Part shown: in pieces, positions 25,506 to 34,943 of the stretch
Numbering within the stretch: the stretch's first letter is position 1
Layout: each line of letters starts with the position of its first letter
Assembly: GCF_003660165.1 (NCBI RefSeq)
Contig: NZ_CP032829.1
Coordinates: 496,001 to 560,000 of the forward strand
Length of the DNA: 64,000 bases
Direction of reading: 5' to 3'
Source of the DNA: Sphingomonas paeninsulae
GTDB lineage: Bacteria > Pseudomonadota > Alphaproteobacteria > Sphingomonadales > Sphingomonadaceae
Made by a program: the position numbers and the translations under genes
The notes under the pieces: generated by a model
Databases searched by the model: none
What the model saw: only the letters and a program-made list of their open reading frames with translations
Told to the model about the DNA's origin: nothing

Positions 25506-27089
25506 GTGAACCTCGTCCGGGCCACCGCCTCGATCGGTGGATTGACGCTCGTCAGCCGCGTGCTTGGCATGGTACGCGATATGCTGATGGCGCGCTTTGT
25601 CGGCGCGGGGTTCGCATCGGATGCCTTCCTGATCGCGTGGCGGCTGCCTAATCTGTTCCGTGCGCTGTTTGCCGAAGGGGCGTTCGCAGCGGTCTTCGTG
25701 CCGATGTTCAATCGGCGGATGGCAGAGGCCGATGGAGAAGTACCGGGATCGGGTCTCAGTGCCGCAACGGATTTCGCTGGTCAGGTTCTGTCAGTCCTGT
25801 TTCCATTTCTGGTGATTTTTACTGCAATCATGATCGCCGCGACCGGGCCGATCGTCTGGGCGATGACTGGTGGTTTCCCCGATGGCGGCGCTGAGAAATT
25901 CGCTCTTGCCAGTCACCTGACCCAGATCACCTTTCCCTATCTGGCGCTGATTTCACTGGTATCGCTGCTGGGCGGTATCCTGAATTCGCTCGGGCGGTTC
26001 TGGGTCAACGCCGCCGCGCCGATCCTGCTCAACATCGCTATGATCGCCGCAATCTTGTTTTTCCGCGGCCATACCGGCGTCCAGACCGCAGAAACGCAGG
26101 CGATCGCGGTGACGGTCGCGGGTGCGTTGCAACTGGCGTGGTTGATCTGGTCGTGCCGTCAGGCGGGCATCGTCCTGAAGCTGTCGATGCCGCGCCTGTC
26201 GCCTGACGTTAAGCGGATGCTGTTCCTGATCGGGCCGGCCGCAGTCGGTCAGGGCGCGATCCAGTTCAATCTGTTGATTTCAACTTCGCTCGCCGCACGG
26301 TTCCTCCCCCAAGGTGCGGTAAGCTATCTTTACTATGCCGACCGCCTGAACCAGCTTCCCCTCGGACTGATCGGCATTGGCGTGGGAACTGCGATCCTGC
26401 CCAGCCTGTCGCGCCAGATCGCGGGCGGTAATGCTGTTGCAGCCGGGCATACCCAGAACCGCGCGATGGAGTTGAGCCTGCTGCTTGCCCTGCCCGCCGC
26501 CGTCGCGCTGGTGGTGTCCTCGACGCCGCTGATCCGTGGCGTGTTCCAGCATGGTGCGTTCACCGCGATCGACACGATCGGCGCTGCTGGAGCCCTGGCG
26601 GCATTTTCCGTTGGCGTTCCGGCCTATGTGCTGATCAAGGTGCTGACGCCCGGTTTTTATGCACGGCAGGATACTAAAACACCGGTTCGGCTCGCGGTGA
26701 TATCGATGCTGTTCAATCTCGTCGGCAATTTGCTTTCGGTGCTTGTGCTGAACGCTGGCTTCGTCGGTATAGCGTTGTCGACCGCGGCGGCGGCGTGGGT
26801 GAACGTGATTATGCTGTACTGGACGCTGCACCGGCGCGAGCATCTGCGGTTCGATGCGCGATTCAAATCGAAAGCGGTCCGCATTGCTGCGGCCAGCTTT
26901 GCGATGGGAATTACGCTTTATCTGCTGAACCCGGTGCTCGACCCCTATATGGCGGGTCGCTCATTCGAGCGCGTTGCTGCACTGGTCGCGCTTTGCGGCA
27001 TCGGTGCGGCAGTCTATGGCGCGGTGGCGCTGGCGACAGGGGCCGTGAACCTCGGCGAGTTACGCACACAATTCATGCGGAAGGGATAA
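25506..27089 (+). CDS. murJ: Lipid II flippase MurJ
   Basis: This 527-residue MOP-superfamily protein with about 14 membrane helices flips lipid II during peptidoglycan synthesis. Characteristic segments are TLVSRVLGMVRDMLMARFVGAG near the start, FLIAWRLPNLFRALFAEGAF and YADRLNQLPLGLIGIGVGTAILP. The start is a GTG at 25506. Its stop is one base before the trpS ATG, and the trpS ribosome site AAGGGAT lies inside murJ. Confidence 0.95.
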   Translation: MNLVRATASIGGLTLVSRVLGMVRDMLMARFVGAGFASDAFLIAWRLPNLFRALFAEGAFAAVFVPMFNRRMAEADGEVPGSGLSAATDFAGQVLSVLFPFLVIFTAIMIAATGPIVWAMTGGFPDGGAEKFALASHLTQITFPYLALISLVSLLGGILNSLGRFWVNAAAPILLNIAMIAAILFFRGHTGVQTAETQAIAVTVAGALQLAWLIWSCRQAGIVLKLSMPRLSPDVKRMLFLIGPAAVGQGAIQFNLLISTSLAARFLPQGAVSYLYYADRLNQLPLGLIGIGVGTAILPSLSRQIAGGNAVAAGHTQNRAMELSLLLALPAAVALVVSSTPLIRGVFQHGAFTAIDTIGAAGALAAFSVGVPAYVLIKVLTPGFYARQDTKTPVRLAVISMLFNLVGNLLSVLVLNAGFVGIALSTAAAAWVNVIMLYWTLHRREHLRFDARFKSKAVRIAAASFAMGITLYLLNPVLDPYMAGRSFERVAALVALCGIGAAVYGAVALATGAVNLGELRTQFMRKG

Positions 27090-27090
27090 T

Positions 27091-28110
27091 ATGAGAGTCG
27101 TTTCGGGCATCCAGCCAACAGGCAGCCTGCATCTCGGCAACTATCTCGGCGCGATCCGGAACTGGGTGCGGATGCAGGACAGTGTCGAGGGGGAGTGCGT
27201 GTTTTTCCTTGCCGATCTGCATTCGCTCAGCACACACGAAGATCGCGATACAAGACGCGCCAACGTCAGGGAAATGGCGGCCGCGCTGATCGCTGCTGGT
27301 ATAGATCCAAAGCGTAGCGTTCTGTTCAATCAGGCGCGAGTTCCGGCACATGCCGAACTCTGCTGGTTGCTGATGGGGACCGCCCGGATGGGGTGGCTGA
27401 ACCGCATGACGCAATTCAAGGACAAAGCTGGAAAGAACCGCGAAGGGTCTTCCGTGGCGCTTTTTGCCTATCCAGTTTTGCAGGCGGCCGACGTGCTGCT
27501 CTACAACGCGACGCACGTTCCGGTCGGCGACGATCAGAAGCAGCATCTGGAACTGGCGCGCGACATCGCGACCAAGTTCAACGGCGATTTCGGCGTCGAT
27601 CTCTTTACTCTGCCCGAAGCCTATATCCCGCCCGCTGCCGCGAGGATCATGTCGTTGCGGGATGGAACGGCAAAGATGTCGAAGTCCGATCCGTCGGACA
27701 TGAGCCGCATCAACCTGACCGATGATGCCGACCTGATCGCGCAGAAAGTCCGCAAGGCAAAGACCGACCAGGATGTCCTGCCCTCTGAGCCGGCGGGACT
27801 CGCAGATCGGCCCGAGGCGCGCAATCTGGTGACGATCTTCGCGGCGCTGTCCGACGTGAAGAGCGATGCAGTGCTGGCGGAATTCGGGGGTTCGCAGTTC
27901 GGACCGTTCAAGGCTCGCCTGATTGAACAGTTGGTCGCAACGCTGTCCCCGATCCGGGAGCGGTTGTTGGATTTGCGCGACGATGCGACAATCGACGCAA
28001 TCCTCGAGTCGGGGGGAGCACGGGCACGAGTCCTTGCGCAACCAACGCTCGACGCGGCCTATGACGCGACGGGTCTGCAAAGAGGTTTGTCGCGGTCAGC
28101 CCGTGGCTGA
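27091..28110 (+). CDS. trpS: Tryptophanyl-tRNA synthetase
   Basis: This 339-residue class I synthetase charges tRNA-Trp. The HIGH-equivalent is HLGN in GIQPTGSLHLGNYLGAI, the KMSKS loop is intact (TAKMSKSDPSD), and the usual TrpRS segments VPVGDDQKQHLELARDIA and AYPVLQAADVLLY are present. The length is normal. It is translationally close to murJ. Confidence 0.97.
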   Translation: MRVVSGIQPTGSLHLGNYLGAIRNWVRMQDSVEGECVFFLADLHSLSTHEDRDTRRANVREMAAALIAAGIDPKRSVLFNQARVPAHAELCWLLMGTARMGWLNRMTQFKDKAGKNREGSSVALFAYPVLQAADVLLYNATHVPVGDDQKQHLELARDIATKFNGDFGVDLFTLPEAYIPPAAARIMSLRDGTAKMSKSDPSDMSRINLTDDADLIAQKVRKAKTDQDVLPSEPAGLADRPEARNLVTIFAALSDVKSDAVLAEFGGSQFGPFKARLIEQLVATLSPIRERLLDLRDDATIDAILESGGARARVLAQPTLDAAYDATGLQRGLSRSARG

Positions 28111-28202
28111 GATACGACGGATCGATTGCGTTCAACATTCGTTCACCCAATGAGTCGCATTTACTAAGTAATGGCGATTCAGCCAAAAAGAGGTCGTTCC
28201 CG

Positions 28203-28889
28203 ATGATCCGTTTTCTGAAATACGCTGCGCCCATCGCACTCTTAACTGTCGCCGGTTGCGCTGAACCATTCCAGGCAAGAGTTTCACGTTATCAGGCACT
28301 TCCGGCCCCACAGGGTCAGAGTTTTGCGGTGGTTGCAGACAGTCCTCGCGAAAACGGTTCGCTCGAGTTTCGTACCTATGCCGACATGGTTGCCAACCGA
28401 CTTCAGCAGGTCGGCTATGTCCGCGCTGGAACGGCAACGGGTGCAAACCTGATCGTTTCCATCAATTATGGCGTCGATCGCGGGCATGAGAAAATCCGCT
28501 CGACTGTCGGATCGGGCTTTGGCGGTTTTGGCTACGGCGGCGGCTTTGGATATAGCCGCTTCGGCGGTTATGGTGGCTTTGGTCGGCCCTATTATGGCTA
28601 TGGATTCGGTCGTCGCGCGTTCGTCGGCGGCTTTTACGATCCATTCCTGTTCGATGATTATAACAGGGTGGAAAGCTACACCGTCTATAACTCGCAGCTT
28701 CAGATGACGATCGAGCGTCAGGGAACCAAGGAGCGCGTGTTCGAAGGTAAGGCGCAGGCCATTTCGACCGACGACGACTTGACCACGCTGGTTCCAAACC
28801 TGATCGACGCAATGTTCACCGGCTTCCCAGGCAATTCGGGCGAGACGGTCAAGATTACCGTTGCCCCTCCGGGAAAAACGCGGCGCTAA
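28203..28889 (+). CDS. DUF4136 lipoprotein
   Basis: This 228-residue protein has a lipoprotein signal with lipobox TVAGC (Cys19). A DUF4136-type domain follows ([24 protein letters not shown]), interrupted by a long Gly/Tyr/Phe-rich insert at about residues 100-140. It ends with the usual [20 protein letters not shown]. The function is unknown; it is presumably anchored in the outer membrane facing the periplasm. GGTCG-like sequence and AGAGGTCG stand upstream of the ATG. It is convergent with tgt, overlapping by four bases. Confidence 0.88.
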   Translation: MIRFLKYAAPIALLTVAGCAEPFQARVSRYQALPAPQGQSFAVVADSPRENGSLEFRTYADMVANRLQQVGYVRAGTATGANLIVSINYGVDRGHEKIRSTVGSGFGGFGYGGGFGYSRFGGYGGFGRPYYGYGFGRRAFVGGFYDPFLFDDYNRVESYTVYNSQLQMTIERQGTKERVFEGKAQAISTDDDLTTLVPNLIDAMFTGFPGNSGETVKITVAPPGKTRR

Positions 28890-30040
28890 TCCGTTTGCGG
28901 CGTCCCTGATGGGGCGCCGCGATACCGCAGCCTGAATTCATCGGCATAAGCCGTCAGTTGCCGCCCCGATATAGCGTCGCGCAATCCGCCCATAAGCCGC
29001 TGATAGAACCACAAATTGTGGCCGGTCATCAGCATCGCACCAAGCATTTCCCCCGATTTGACGAGGTGATGCAGATAGGCACGGCTCCACCCCGTGCAAG
29101 TCGGGCACGCACAATCAGCCGACAGCGGCGATTTATCCTCAGCGTGTTTGGCATTGCGGATATTGACCGGCCCATCCCATGTGAAAGCCTGTCCATTGCG
29201 CCCGCTGCGCGTTGGCAGCACGCAATCGAACATATCGACCCCGCGTTCAACCGCACCGACGATGTCATCGGGCTTTCCGACGCCCATCAGATAGCGCGGG
29301 CGGTCTGCGGGAAGCATATCGGCGGCATAATCGAGCACGCCGAACATTGCGTCCTGTCCCTCCCCAACCGCCAGTCCACCGATTGCATAACCATCGAAGC
29401 CAATTTCGACGAGTTTTTCGGTCGATTTTGCACGTAAATCGGCAAACATAGAGCCTTGCTGGATACCAAACAGCGCCGAAACCGCCGAATGTTCGGCTCC
29501 ACTGTCGAACCCGGCACGCGATCGCGCGGCCCAGCGCATCGACCGATCCATCGATTTATCAGCAACTTCATGGGTGGCAGGAAACGGCGTGCACTCGTCA
29601 AAGGCCATGACGATATCGGAACCGAGCAGACGCTGAATCTCCATCGACCGTTCAGGGGTCAGCATATGCCGCGACCCATCGAGGTGCGATTTGAAGGCGA
29701 CGCCCTCCTCTGTGATTTTGGTCAAATCGCCGAGACTCATCACCTGATAACCGCCGCTGTCGGTCAGGATCGGACGGCCCCAACCCATGAATTCATGCAG
29801 CCCACCCAGTCGCGCCATGCGTTCGGCACCCGGACGCAGCATCAGGTGATAAGTGTTGCCAAGAATGATGTCCGCGCCGGTATCGCGCACGCCATCGGGG
29901 GTCATGCCCTTCACCGTGGCGGCGGTGCCGACCGGCATGAAGGCAGGCGTGCGGATTTCGCCGCGCTTCATGGCAATAGTGCCGGTGCGCGCAGGACCAT
30001 CGGTGGCGGCAATCGAGAAGTTGAAACGGGGGGAAGTCAT
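28886..30040 (-). CDS. tgt: tRNA-guanine transglycosylase
   Basis: This 384-residue Tgt exchanges guanine-34 for the queuosine precursor preQ1 in tRNAs with GUN anticodons. The active-site [10 protein letters not shown], substrate loop GGLAVGE, second catalytic Asp in [11 protein letters not shown] and zinc site [17 protein letters not shown] are all present. Its pathway partner queA lies about 2.5 kb upstream on the same strand, separated by a transglutaminase-like gene and two unrelated membrane-protein genes. Confidence 0.96.
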   Translation of the reverse strand: MTSPRFNFSIAATDGPARTGTIAMKRGEIRTPAFMPVGTAATVKGMTPDGVRDTGADIILGNTYHLMLRPGAERMARLGGLHEFMGWGRPILTDSGGYQVMSLGDLTKITEEGVAFKSHLDGSRHMLTPERSMEIQRLLGSDIVMAFDECTPFPATHEVADKSMDRSMRWAARSRAGFDSGAEHSAVSALFGIQQGSMFADLRAKSTEKLVEIGFDGYAIGGLAVGEGQDAMFGVLDYAADMLPADRPRYLMGVGKPDDIVGAVERGVDMFDCVLPTRSGRNGQAFTWDGPVNIRNAKHAEDKSPLSADCACPTCTGWSRAYLHHLVKSGEMLGAMLMTGHNLWFYQRLMGGLRDAISGRQLTAYADEFRLRYRGAPSGTPQTD

Positions 30041-30116
30041 GCGGGCGTTATTGGCGTGCGCGCTTGCCCGTGTCGAGTGAGCTAAATTTACTGATCGCCA
30101 AATCGGTGGCGATCAG

Positions 30117-30230
30117 AGGGGTGTCGACAAACCCCTAAACCGACGTTGTCGTACACTTTATCAATACGACAGGGTTTGTCGTACACTTTCGGCCATTTGC
30201 GTCCGAGAGAGGGTGACGACAAACATGTGT
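30117..30230. repeat. Direct and inverted repeats upstream of a lone membrane protein gene
   Basis: TTGTCGTACACTTT occurs twice, at 30146-30159 and 30176-30189, exactly 30 bases apart. Between and over the second copy lies a perfect 7-base inverted repeat TACGACA/TGTCGTA with a 5-base spacer (about 30165-30183). Further TGTCG/CGACA copies stand near 30122 and 30219. The 30-base spacing (about three helical turns) fits a regulator-binding array or tandem promoter elements. It stands between tgt and the first membrane-protein gene. Confidence 0.55.
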
Positions 30231-30337
30231 TTGGCGTCAGGTGTGACGCCTAATGCAGACGTGCTCGCTCAAAAGCTCAACAACGATTAAAAAATACTGT
30301 CCCTTGCTCACTCGTCGGTCGCGTTCCATGAATGCTC

Positions 30338-31051
30338 ATGGCTGATACTGTCGTTTCAAATGATTTTTTCTCCGAGGCATTTCATGGAGTTCATTCCCTT
30401 CCACTGAGGGGATTTGCTTTAGTAGGCGGGATTGGGGTCATAAACATCCTTGTTGACCTTGCTCTACGGCACTCGGGTCCCAGCATTTCGGCATCAGGTT
30501 ATACTGTGGCAGGCTTGCTAATGTTTGTGTCGCTTGCGACCGTCTATGTCGTTGCAATGATGATAGCCGAGGCTCCGCTATCTTGGCTCGGTGGAATAAG
30601 GTTTTTGGGAATAATGGCCCTGTGCGTAAGCATTCCCCTTGGTCTGCTGTTTGGTGGCCTTCTGCTCCTGCGCACTGGTGGCGGGATCACAGCAGTGATC
30701 CTCGGACTGTCTCTCTTGGCAGCTTTGATTGCTATCCCGCTGCTGTCGGCATGGCCCGTTACTCAAGCATTATCTGGGGTTTTTGTATCGCCGGTGAGAA
30801 TATTGAGATCAACAAAAGGCTATAGATGGGGACTATTTACCGCAAGCTATGCCAGTACTGTACTAAACAAAATTTTACCGGCAACAGATACTGCAAAAAG
30901 CGGTGGCCAAGCTATTATTCTCGCAATTGGAAATGGCGCAATTAGCTGTATCAGCCTTCTCCTGTTAGCAAGCATCGCCGCAACAGCATGGAAATTTGCT
31001 ATTCGTCAGGATGCCACACTTGCTAAATCGATAGAATTCCAAAACTACTAA
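30338..31051 (+). CDS. Hypothetical multi-pass membrane protein
   Basis: This protein of about 237 residues has roughly five to six hydrophobic segments (for example FALVGGIGVINILVDLAL, AGLLMFVSLATVYVVAMMI, the LLFGGLLLLR region and ISLLLLASIAATAW). I do not recognise a family. Its codon use and base composition are clearly richer in A/T than the neighbouring genes, which suggests recent acquisition. The start is the ATG at 30338 (or 30332); no strong ribosome site is visible. It is preceded by the repeat array and its stop lies one base from the stop of the next, convergent gene. Confidence 0.55.
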   Translation: MADTVVSNDFFSEAFHGVHSLPLRGFALVGGIGVINILVDLALRHSGPSISASGYTVAGLLMFVSLATVYVVAMMIAEAPLSWLGGIRFLGIMALCVSIPLGLLFGGLLLLRTGGGITAVILGLSLLAALIAIPLLSAWPVTQALSGVFVSPVRILRSTKGYRWGLFTASYASTVLNKILPATDTAKSGGQAIILAIGNGAISCISLLLLASIAATAWKFAIRQDATLAKSIEFQNY

Positions 31052-31052
31052 A

Positions 31053-31676
31053 CTATTGAGCCGCTCGTTCGGCTTGCCACTTTTGCCATATACGCCAACA
31101 CAGAAGGCCGACGAATAGGATAATTCCGATTAGCCACAGGCGATTCCAGCCCGAAAGAATATCAAATTTTGAAGAGACCCATGCTCCTCCGATAACCGTT
31201 ACAAGGCCTGACCAAACAAGCTGCCCCCACGTCATTCTCTTTAAAGCGGCAAGCTTGGCTTCACTTTTACCCAAAGCGGGACCCTCGCATTGTCTATCTG
31301 CCAATGCGCGAACTGGCGCTTTCCAAGCCCAACGCCAGAACAGGAAAAATCCAAGAACTGATATTCCGGCACCGATGTATGTGCCTCTGCTCATTCCGGC
31401 ATCATCCATTCGCCCAAAAACAGCAGTTACCAAGGCAACGGTCGCGATCGTGCCAACCACTAATCCCCAGCTAGCTCGTCGCCTTGCTTTAATAAATCCA
31501 TCGACAAAAGCAGTCCGCTCCGAGGACGAGACCTTTATTGGAGCACCACTTCGATTGTAACGATAGATAAAATAACCGTCATCCAGCGCCTCGAACTGAT
31601 CTGCAAATACGTGGTCAGCACGGTTGGATGAAAATATGGCCAATCTTCGCCTCTCAGTCATTAGTTCAGGCCGCAT
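31053..31676 (-). CDS. Hypothetical membrane protein
   Basis: This protein of about 207 residues has four membrane segments (ASWGLVVGTIATVALVTAVF, TYIGAGISVLGFFLFWRW, LVWSGLVTVIGGAW and LWLIGIILFVGLLCW). A soluble N-terminal region of about 65 residues (ADQFEALDDGYFIYRYNRSGAPIKVS) comes before the first helix. The family is not recognised. Starts at 31691, 31676 or 31661 are all possible. Like its convergent neighbour it is AT-richer than the surrounding genes and appears inserted between tgt and the transglutaminase-like gene. Confidence 0.5.
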   Translation of the reverse strand: MRPELMTERRRLAIFSSNRADHVFADQFEALDDGYFIYRYNRSGAPIKVSSSERTAFVDGFIKARRRASWGLVVGTIATVALVTAVFGRMDDAGMSRGTYIGAGISVLGFFLFWRWAWKAPVRALADRQCEGPALGKSEAKLAALKRMTWGQLVWSGLVTVIGGAWVSSKFDILSGWNRLWLIGIILFVGLLCWRIWQKWQAERAAQ

Positions 31677-31762
31677 TGAGTATGCGACCAAACGAGTTAC
31701 AGCTTGCGGCTATACCGTCACGTCCGATGCACGACAAACAGGTGTTTCCCGACACCCGCCCC

Positions 31763-32539
31763 TCACCCCCGCGTCACGTTAATCTGCTGTTCGAACATCG
31801 TCGCGCTGCCGAATACCGTCATGAATGCAATGTCGGTGGCATCCCTGCCCACGCCGATGCGGACGATTTCATTGGCCTGTGCCATGCCGGTGGCGTCGAC
31901 CAGATGCCATGATCCGTCGAGCCATACTTCGACCACCGCGTGGAAATCGGGCGGGGTCACGTCGGGGGCATAGGCGGCAACGAGTCGGGCGGGGATCATA
32001 GCAGCGCGCGACAGGCTGGCGAGCAGATGGGCAAAGTCGCGGCACACGCCCTGTCGCTGGACAAAGGTGTCCGCCGCAGTCGTGACACCGCTGGACGAGC
32101 CGGAAACATAGTCGATATGGGTCGCCATCCATTCAAGCATCGCAATGATCTTTCGACCGCCGCTCACTTTTGAAAACTCGCGGGTGACGAACGCTTCGAA
32201 TTTGTCGCTTTCACAATAACGACTGGGCAGCAGATAGGGAACGACGAGTGCAGGGAGCGTCCGTGGGTTGTTCGCTTTCAGGTCGGTGAGGACGACGCGG
32301 GGGCGGTCGATTTCGACGCGGGCGCGGTATTCGACGCGAAACTGGCCGAGGCCGACCGCCCATGTGCGCTGGCCGATCGATTCCTCGCCCTCTACGGCGC
32401 GAAGGCGTTCGGGCGAGGTCACGGTGAGGTTGCTTTCGATAATCCGCTGGTCGGTCATCGCAGCAGCCTCGACCTGCAACAGCACGTCGTGGCGATCGGG
32501 TATTCCGTAATCCAATAGAACGTCGATATCGATTATCAT
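31763..32539 (-). CDS. Transglutaminase-like cysteine protease family protein
   Basis: This 258-residue protein has an N-terminal beta-rich domain of the bacterial transglutaminase type (about 1-100) and a catalytic domain with the triad Cys (QGVCRDFAHL), His (PDFHAVVEVW) and Asp (HLVDATGM). Such proteins are probably proteases or amide-bond hydrolases; the substrate is unknown. I chose the ATG at 32539, where homology-like sequence begins; the longer frame upstream is Cys/Arg-rich and unlikely. It lies 55 bases after queA. Confidence 0.87.
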   Translation of the reverse strand: MIIDIDVLLDYGIPDRHDVLLQVEAAAMTDQRIIESNLTVTSPERLRAVEGEESIGQRTWAVGLGQFRVEYRARVEIDRPRVVLTDLKANNPRTLPALVVPYLLPSRYCESDKFEAFVTREFSKVSGGRKIIAMLEWMATHIDYVSGSSSGVTTAADTFVQRQGVCRDFAHLLASLSRAAMIPARLVAAYAPDVTPPDFHAVVEVWLDGSWHLVDATGMAQANEIVRIGVGRDATDIAFMTVFGSATMFEQQINVTRG

Positions 32540-32594
32540 GGCAACTCCGCGCACGCGTTGTGCCTCGAACAGGCTTACCCCTCCGATGTTCCGA

Positions 32595-33626
32595 TCATTT
32601 GGATGGCAACAGCAAACTCGTGTCACCATAACTGTAGAATCGATAGCCGTCTGCAATGGCGTGAGCATAGGCGGCCTGCATGGTTTCCCGGCCCATCAAA
32701 GCGCTGACCAGCATGAACAGCGTCGATTTCGGCAGGTGAAAATTGGTCAGGAGGCCGTCGATCGCGCGGAATTTATAGCCCGGCGTGATGAAGATTGCAG
32801 TGTCCCCTTCGAAGGGGGCGATGCCCGCGCCGTCGCGATGAGCGGATTCCAGCAGGCGGAGCGAGGTGGTGCCGACGGCGATGACGCGGCCGCCTTTTGC
32901 CCGGATCTCGTTCAGTCGCGCGGCGGTTTCGGCGTCGATGGTTCCCCATTCCGCGTGCATCTTGTGGTCAAGGGTATCGTCCACCTTCACCGGCAGGAAT
33001 GTCCCTGCGCCGACATGCAGAGTCAGGGTTTCATGGGCAATTCCGGCGCTGTCCAGCGCGGCCATCAGGTCGGGGGTGAAGTGCAGCGCAGCGGTCGGCG
33101 CGGCGACGGCCCCCGGCAATTCGGCAAACATCGTCTGGTAATCGCTGGCGTCGCGTTCATCGGTGGGGCGTTTACTGGCGATATAGGGAGGGAGCGGCAT
33201 GTGGCCGGCGCGTCCCAGCAAGGTTTCGACCGGTTCGGTTCCGGCGAAGGTCAAAAGCCAGCTACCGTCCTCGGCGCGGTCGCTTGCGGTGGCTGAGACC
33301 TGGTTGCCGAAGTCGATTTCGTCCTGTTCACGCAGGCGCTTGGCGTTGCGGACGAAGGCGCGCCACGCACGCAGGCTTTCGCGTTTGTGCAGGGTCGCGC
33401 CGATGGTGGCATTACCGCGACGCCCCTGAAGCTGGGCCGGGATGACGCGCGTGTTGTTAAAGACCAGGCAATCGCCCGGACGAAGAATCGCGGGGAGGTC
33501 GCTGACGATCCTGTCGGTTCGGGTTGCACCATCCACGACCAGCATCCGGGCGGAATCGCGCGGAGATGCCGGGCGCAGGGCTATGCTGGCGTCGGGCAGG
33601 TCGAAATCGAACAGGTCAACGCGCAC
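32595..33626 (-). CDS. queA: S-adenosylmethionine:tRNA ribosyltransferase-isomerase
   Basis: This 343-residue QueA transfers the ribosyl part of S-adenosylmethionine to preQ1 in tRNA, making epoxyqueuosine. Family segments include [59 protein letters not shown] and [19 protein letters not shown]. The length is normal. It lies three bases after the cyclophilin stop, so the two are co-transcribed. Confidence 0.96.
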   Translation of the reverse strand: MRVDLFDFDLPDASIALRPASPRDSARMLVVDGATRTDRIVSDLPAILRPGDCLVFNNTRVIPAQLQGRRGNATIGATLHKRESLRAWRAFVRNAKRLREQDEIDFGNQVSATASDRAEDGSWLLTFAGTEPVETLLGRAGHMPLPPYIASKRPTDERDASDYQTMFAELPGAVAAPTAALHFTPDLMAALDSAGIAHETLTLHVGAGTFLPVKVDDTLDHKMHAEWGTIDAETAARLNEIRAKGGRVIAVGTTSLRLLESAHRDGAGIAPFEGDTAIFITPGYKFRAIDGLLTNFHLPKSTLFMLVSALMGRETMQAAYAHAIADGYRFYSYGDTSLLLPSK

Positions 33627-33629
33627 GGT

Positions 33630-34367
33630 TTATTTGGGCGGGACTGGTGCCGGTGCTGGGGTTGCCGGAGCAGCTTCCACTGGCGCTGGCGTTGTCACTG
33701 GAGCAGCGGGTGTTGCGGGCGTCGCCGGAGCTGGGGCTGGGGCCGTTACCGCAACGGGGGCGGGAATTACGAGCGGCACTTTCGCGGCGGTCGGGCCATC
33801 GGTTTCCATCCACGCATGGATGATTTTCGACGGATTGGCGGGTGGCTCGCCACGCGCGATGGCGTCGACATATTGCATCCCCGATATCGCGCGACCGACG
33901 ACGGTGTATTTCCCGTCGAGGCGGAGGACCGGCATCAGGACGATGAAGAACTGGCTGTTCGCGCCGTTGATATCGGTGGGTCGTGCCATCGACACCGCCC
34001 CGCGCAAATGCGGCAGGTCGTTGAATTCGGCTTTCACGTCAGGAAGCGGCGATCCGCCCTCGCCGGTGCCCTTGGGATCGCCGGTTTGCGCCATGAAGCC
34101 TTCGATGACGCGGTGGAACACGACGTTGTCGTAAAAGCCGGCACGGGTCAGGACGCGGATGCGTTCGACGCTGTTGGGGGCTTTGTCAGGACGCAGGAGA
34201 ATGACCACGCTGCCGCCGGTGGACAGGTCGAGATGCAGAATGTTCTTTGGATCGCTGGGGGGCGCAACCGGGGCGGGAGTAGGCGCGGCCACGGCGATGA
34301 CAGGCTTTTTTGCAAACGCGGTGCCGGAAAAAGCCGCGAGCACCATAAAACCCAACATCAGACGCAT
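33630..34367 (-). CDS. Exported cyclophilin-type peptidyl-prolyl isomerase with Ala/Pro tail
   Basis: This 245-residue protein has a signal peptide (residues 1-19, cleavage after AFA) and a cyclophilin domain (FYDNVVFHRVIEGFMAQTGDP, NGANSQFFIVL, LDGKYTVVGRAISGM). A tail of about 60 residues made almost only of Ala, Pro, Val and Thr follows. It probably assists folding in the periplasm. The tail is encoded by repetitive GC-rich DNA and its length may vary between strains. Confidence 0.9.
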   Translation of the reverse strand: MRLMLGFMVLAAFSGTAFAKKPVIAVAAPTPAPVAPPSDPKNILHLDLSTGGSVVILLRPDKAPNSVERIRVLTRAGFYDNVVFHRVIEGFMAQTGDPKGTGEGGSPLPDVKAEFNDLPHLRGAVSMARPTDINGANSQFFIVLMPVLRLDGKYTVVGRAISGMQYVDAIARGEPPANPSKIIHAWMETDGPTAAKVPLVIPAPVAVTAPAPAPATPATPAAPVTTPAPVEAAPATPAPAPVPPK

Positions 34368-34438
34368 CTTGATCGCTCCGTTACTTCTTGGCCGGGCGCT
34401 TTGCCCGGCGCGGGCTTAGCGGCGAATGAACCGAATTG

Positions 34439-34942
34439 CTAACTGCCCTTGCGACCGATTTGCTTCACGCGCGCCGTAACCTCGACCTCGACCTCGGGCA
34501 TGACGAACCGCCCGATCGCGCCGCCGTACATCGCGATTTCCTTTACCAGTCGCGATGCAATCGGTTGCAACGCGACATCGGCCATCAGGAAGACAGTTTC
34601 GATACGGTTATTGAGCTGCTGGTTCATGCCCGCCATCTGATATTCATATTCGAAATCGGCGACCGCGCGCAGCCCGCGCACGATGATGCTGGCATTCTGG
34701 CGTTCGGCGAATTCCATCAGCAACAGGTCGAAGGGAACGACGCTGACGCCGGGTATGCCTGCGGTTTCGCGCATCACGGTCGCAAGGCGTTCTTCGACCG
34801 AAAACATCGGGGATTTCGATGGGTTGGTGGTTACACCGATGACAAGGTTATCGACCAGTTTGGCACCACGCCGGATGATGTCCATGTGGCCGCGCGTTAT
34901 AGGGTCGAAAGTGCCGGGATATACCCCAATGCGCTCTTGCAT
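34439..34942 (-). CDS. coaD: Pantetheine-phosphate adenylyltransferase
   Basis: This 167-residue CoaD makes dephospho-CoA from 4'-phosphopantetheine and ATP. The nucleotidyltransferase motif (T/H)xGH is TRGHMDII, preceded by GVYPGTFDP; IVRGLRAVADFEYEYQMAGMN and the SSR-type end PIASRLVKEIA are present. The ATG at 34942 lies one base after the ispA stop. The much longer open frame upstream is only the shadow of ispA. Confidence 0.96.
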   Translation of the reverse strand: MQERIGVYPGTFDPITRGHMDIIRRGAKLVDNLVIGVTTNPSKSPMFSVEERLATVMRETAGIPGVSVVPFDLLLMEFAERQNASIIVRGLRAVADFEYEYQMAGMNQQLNNRIETVFLMADVALQPIASRLVKEIAMYGGAIGRFVMPEVEVEVTARVKQIGRKGS

Positions 34943-34943
34943 A

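Noticed and set aside
27073-28080. 335-codon minus-strand frame over trpS
   Set aside because: Antisense shadow of a clearly intact TrpRS gene.
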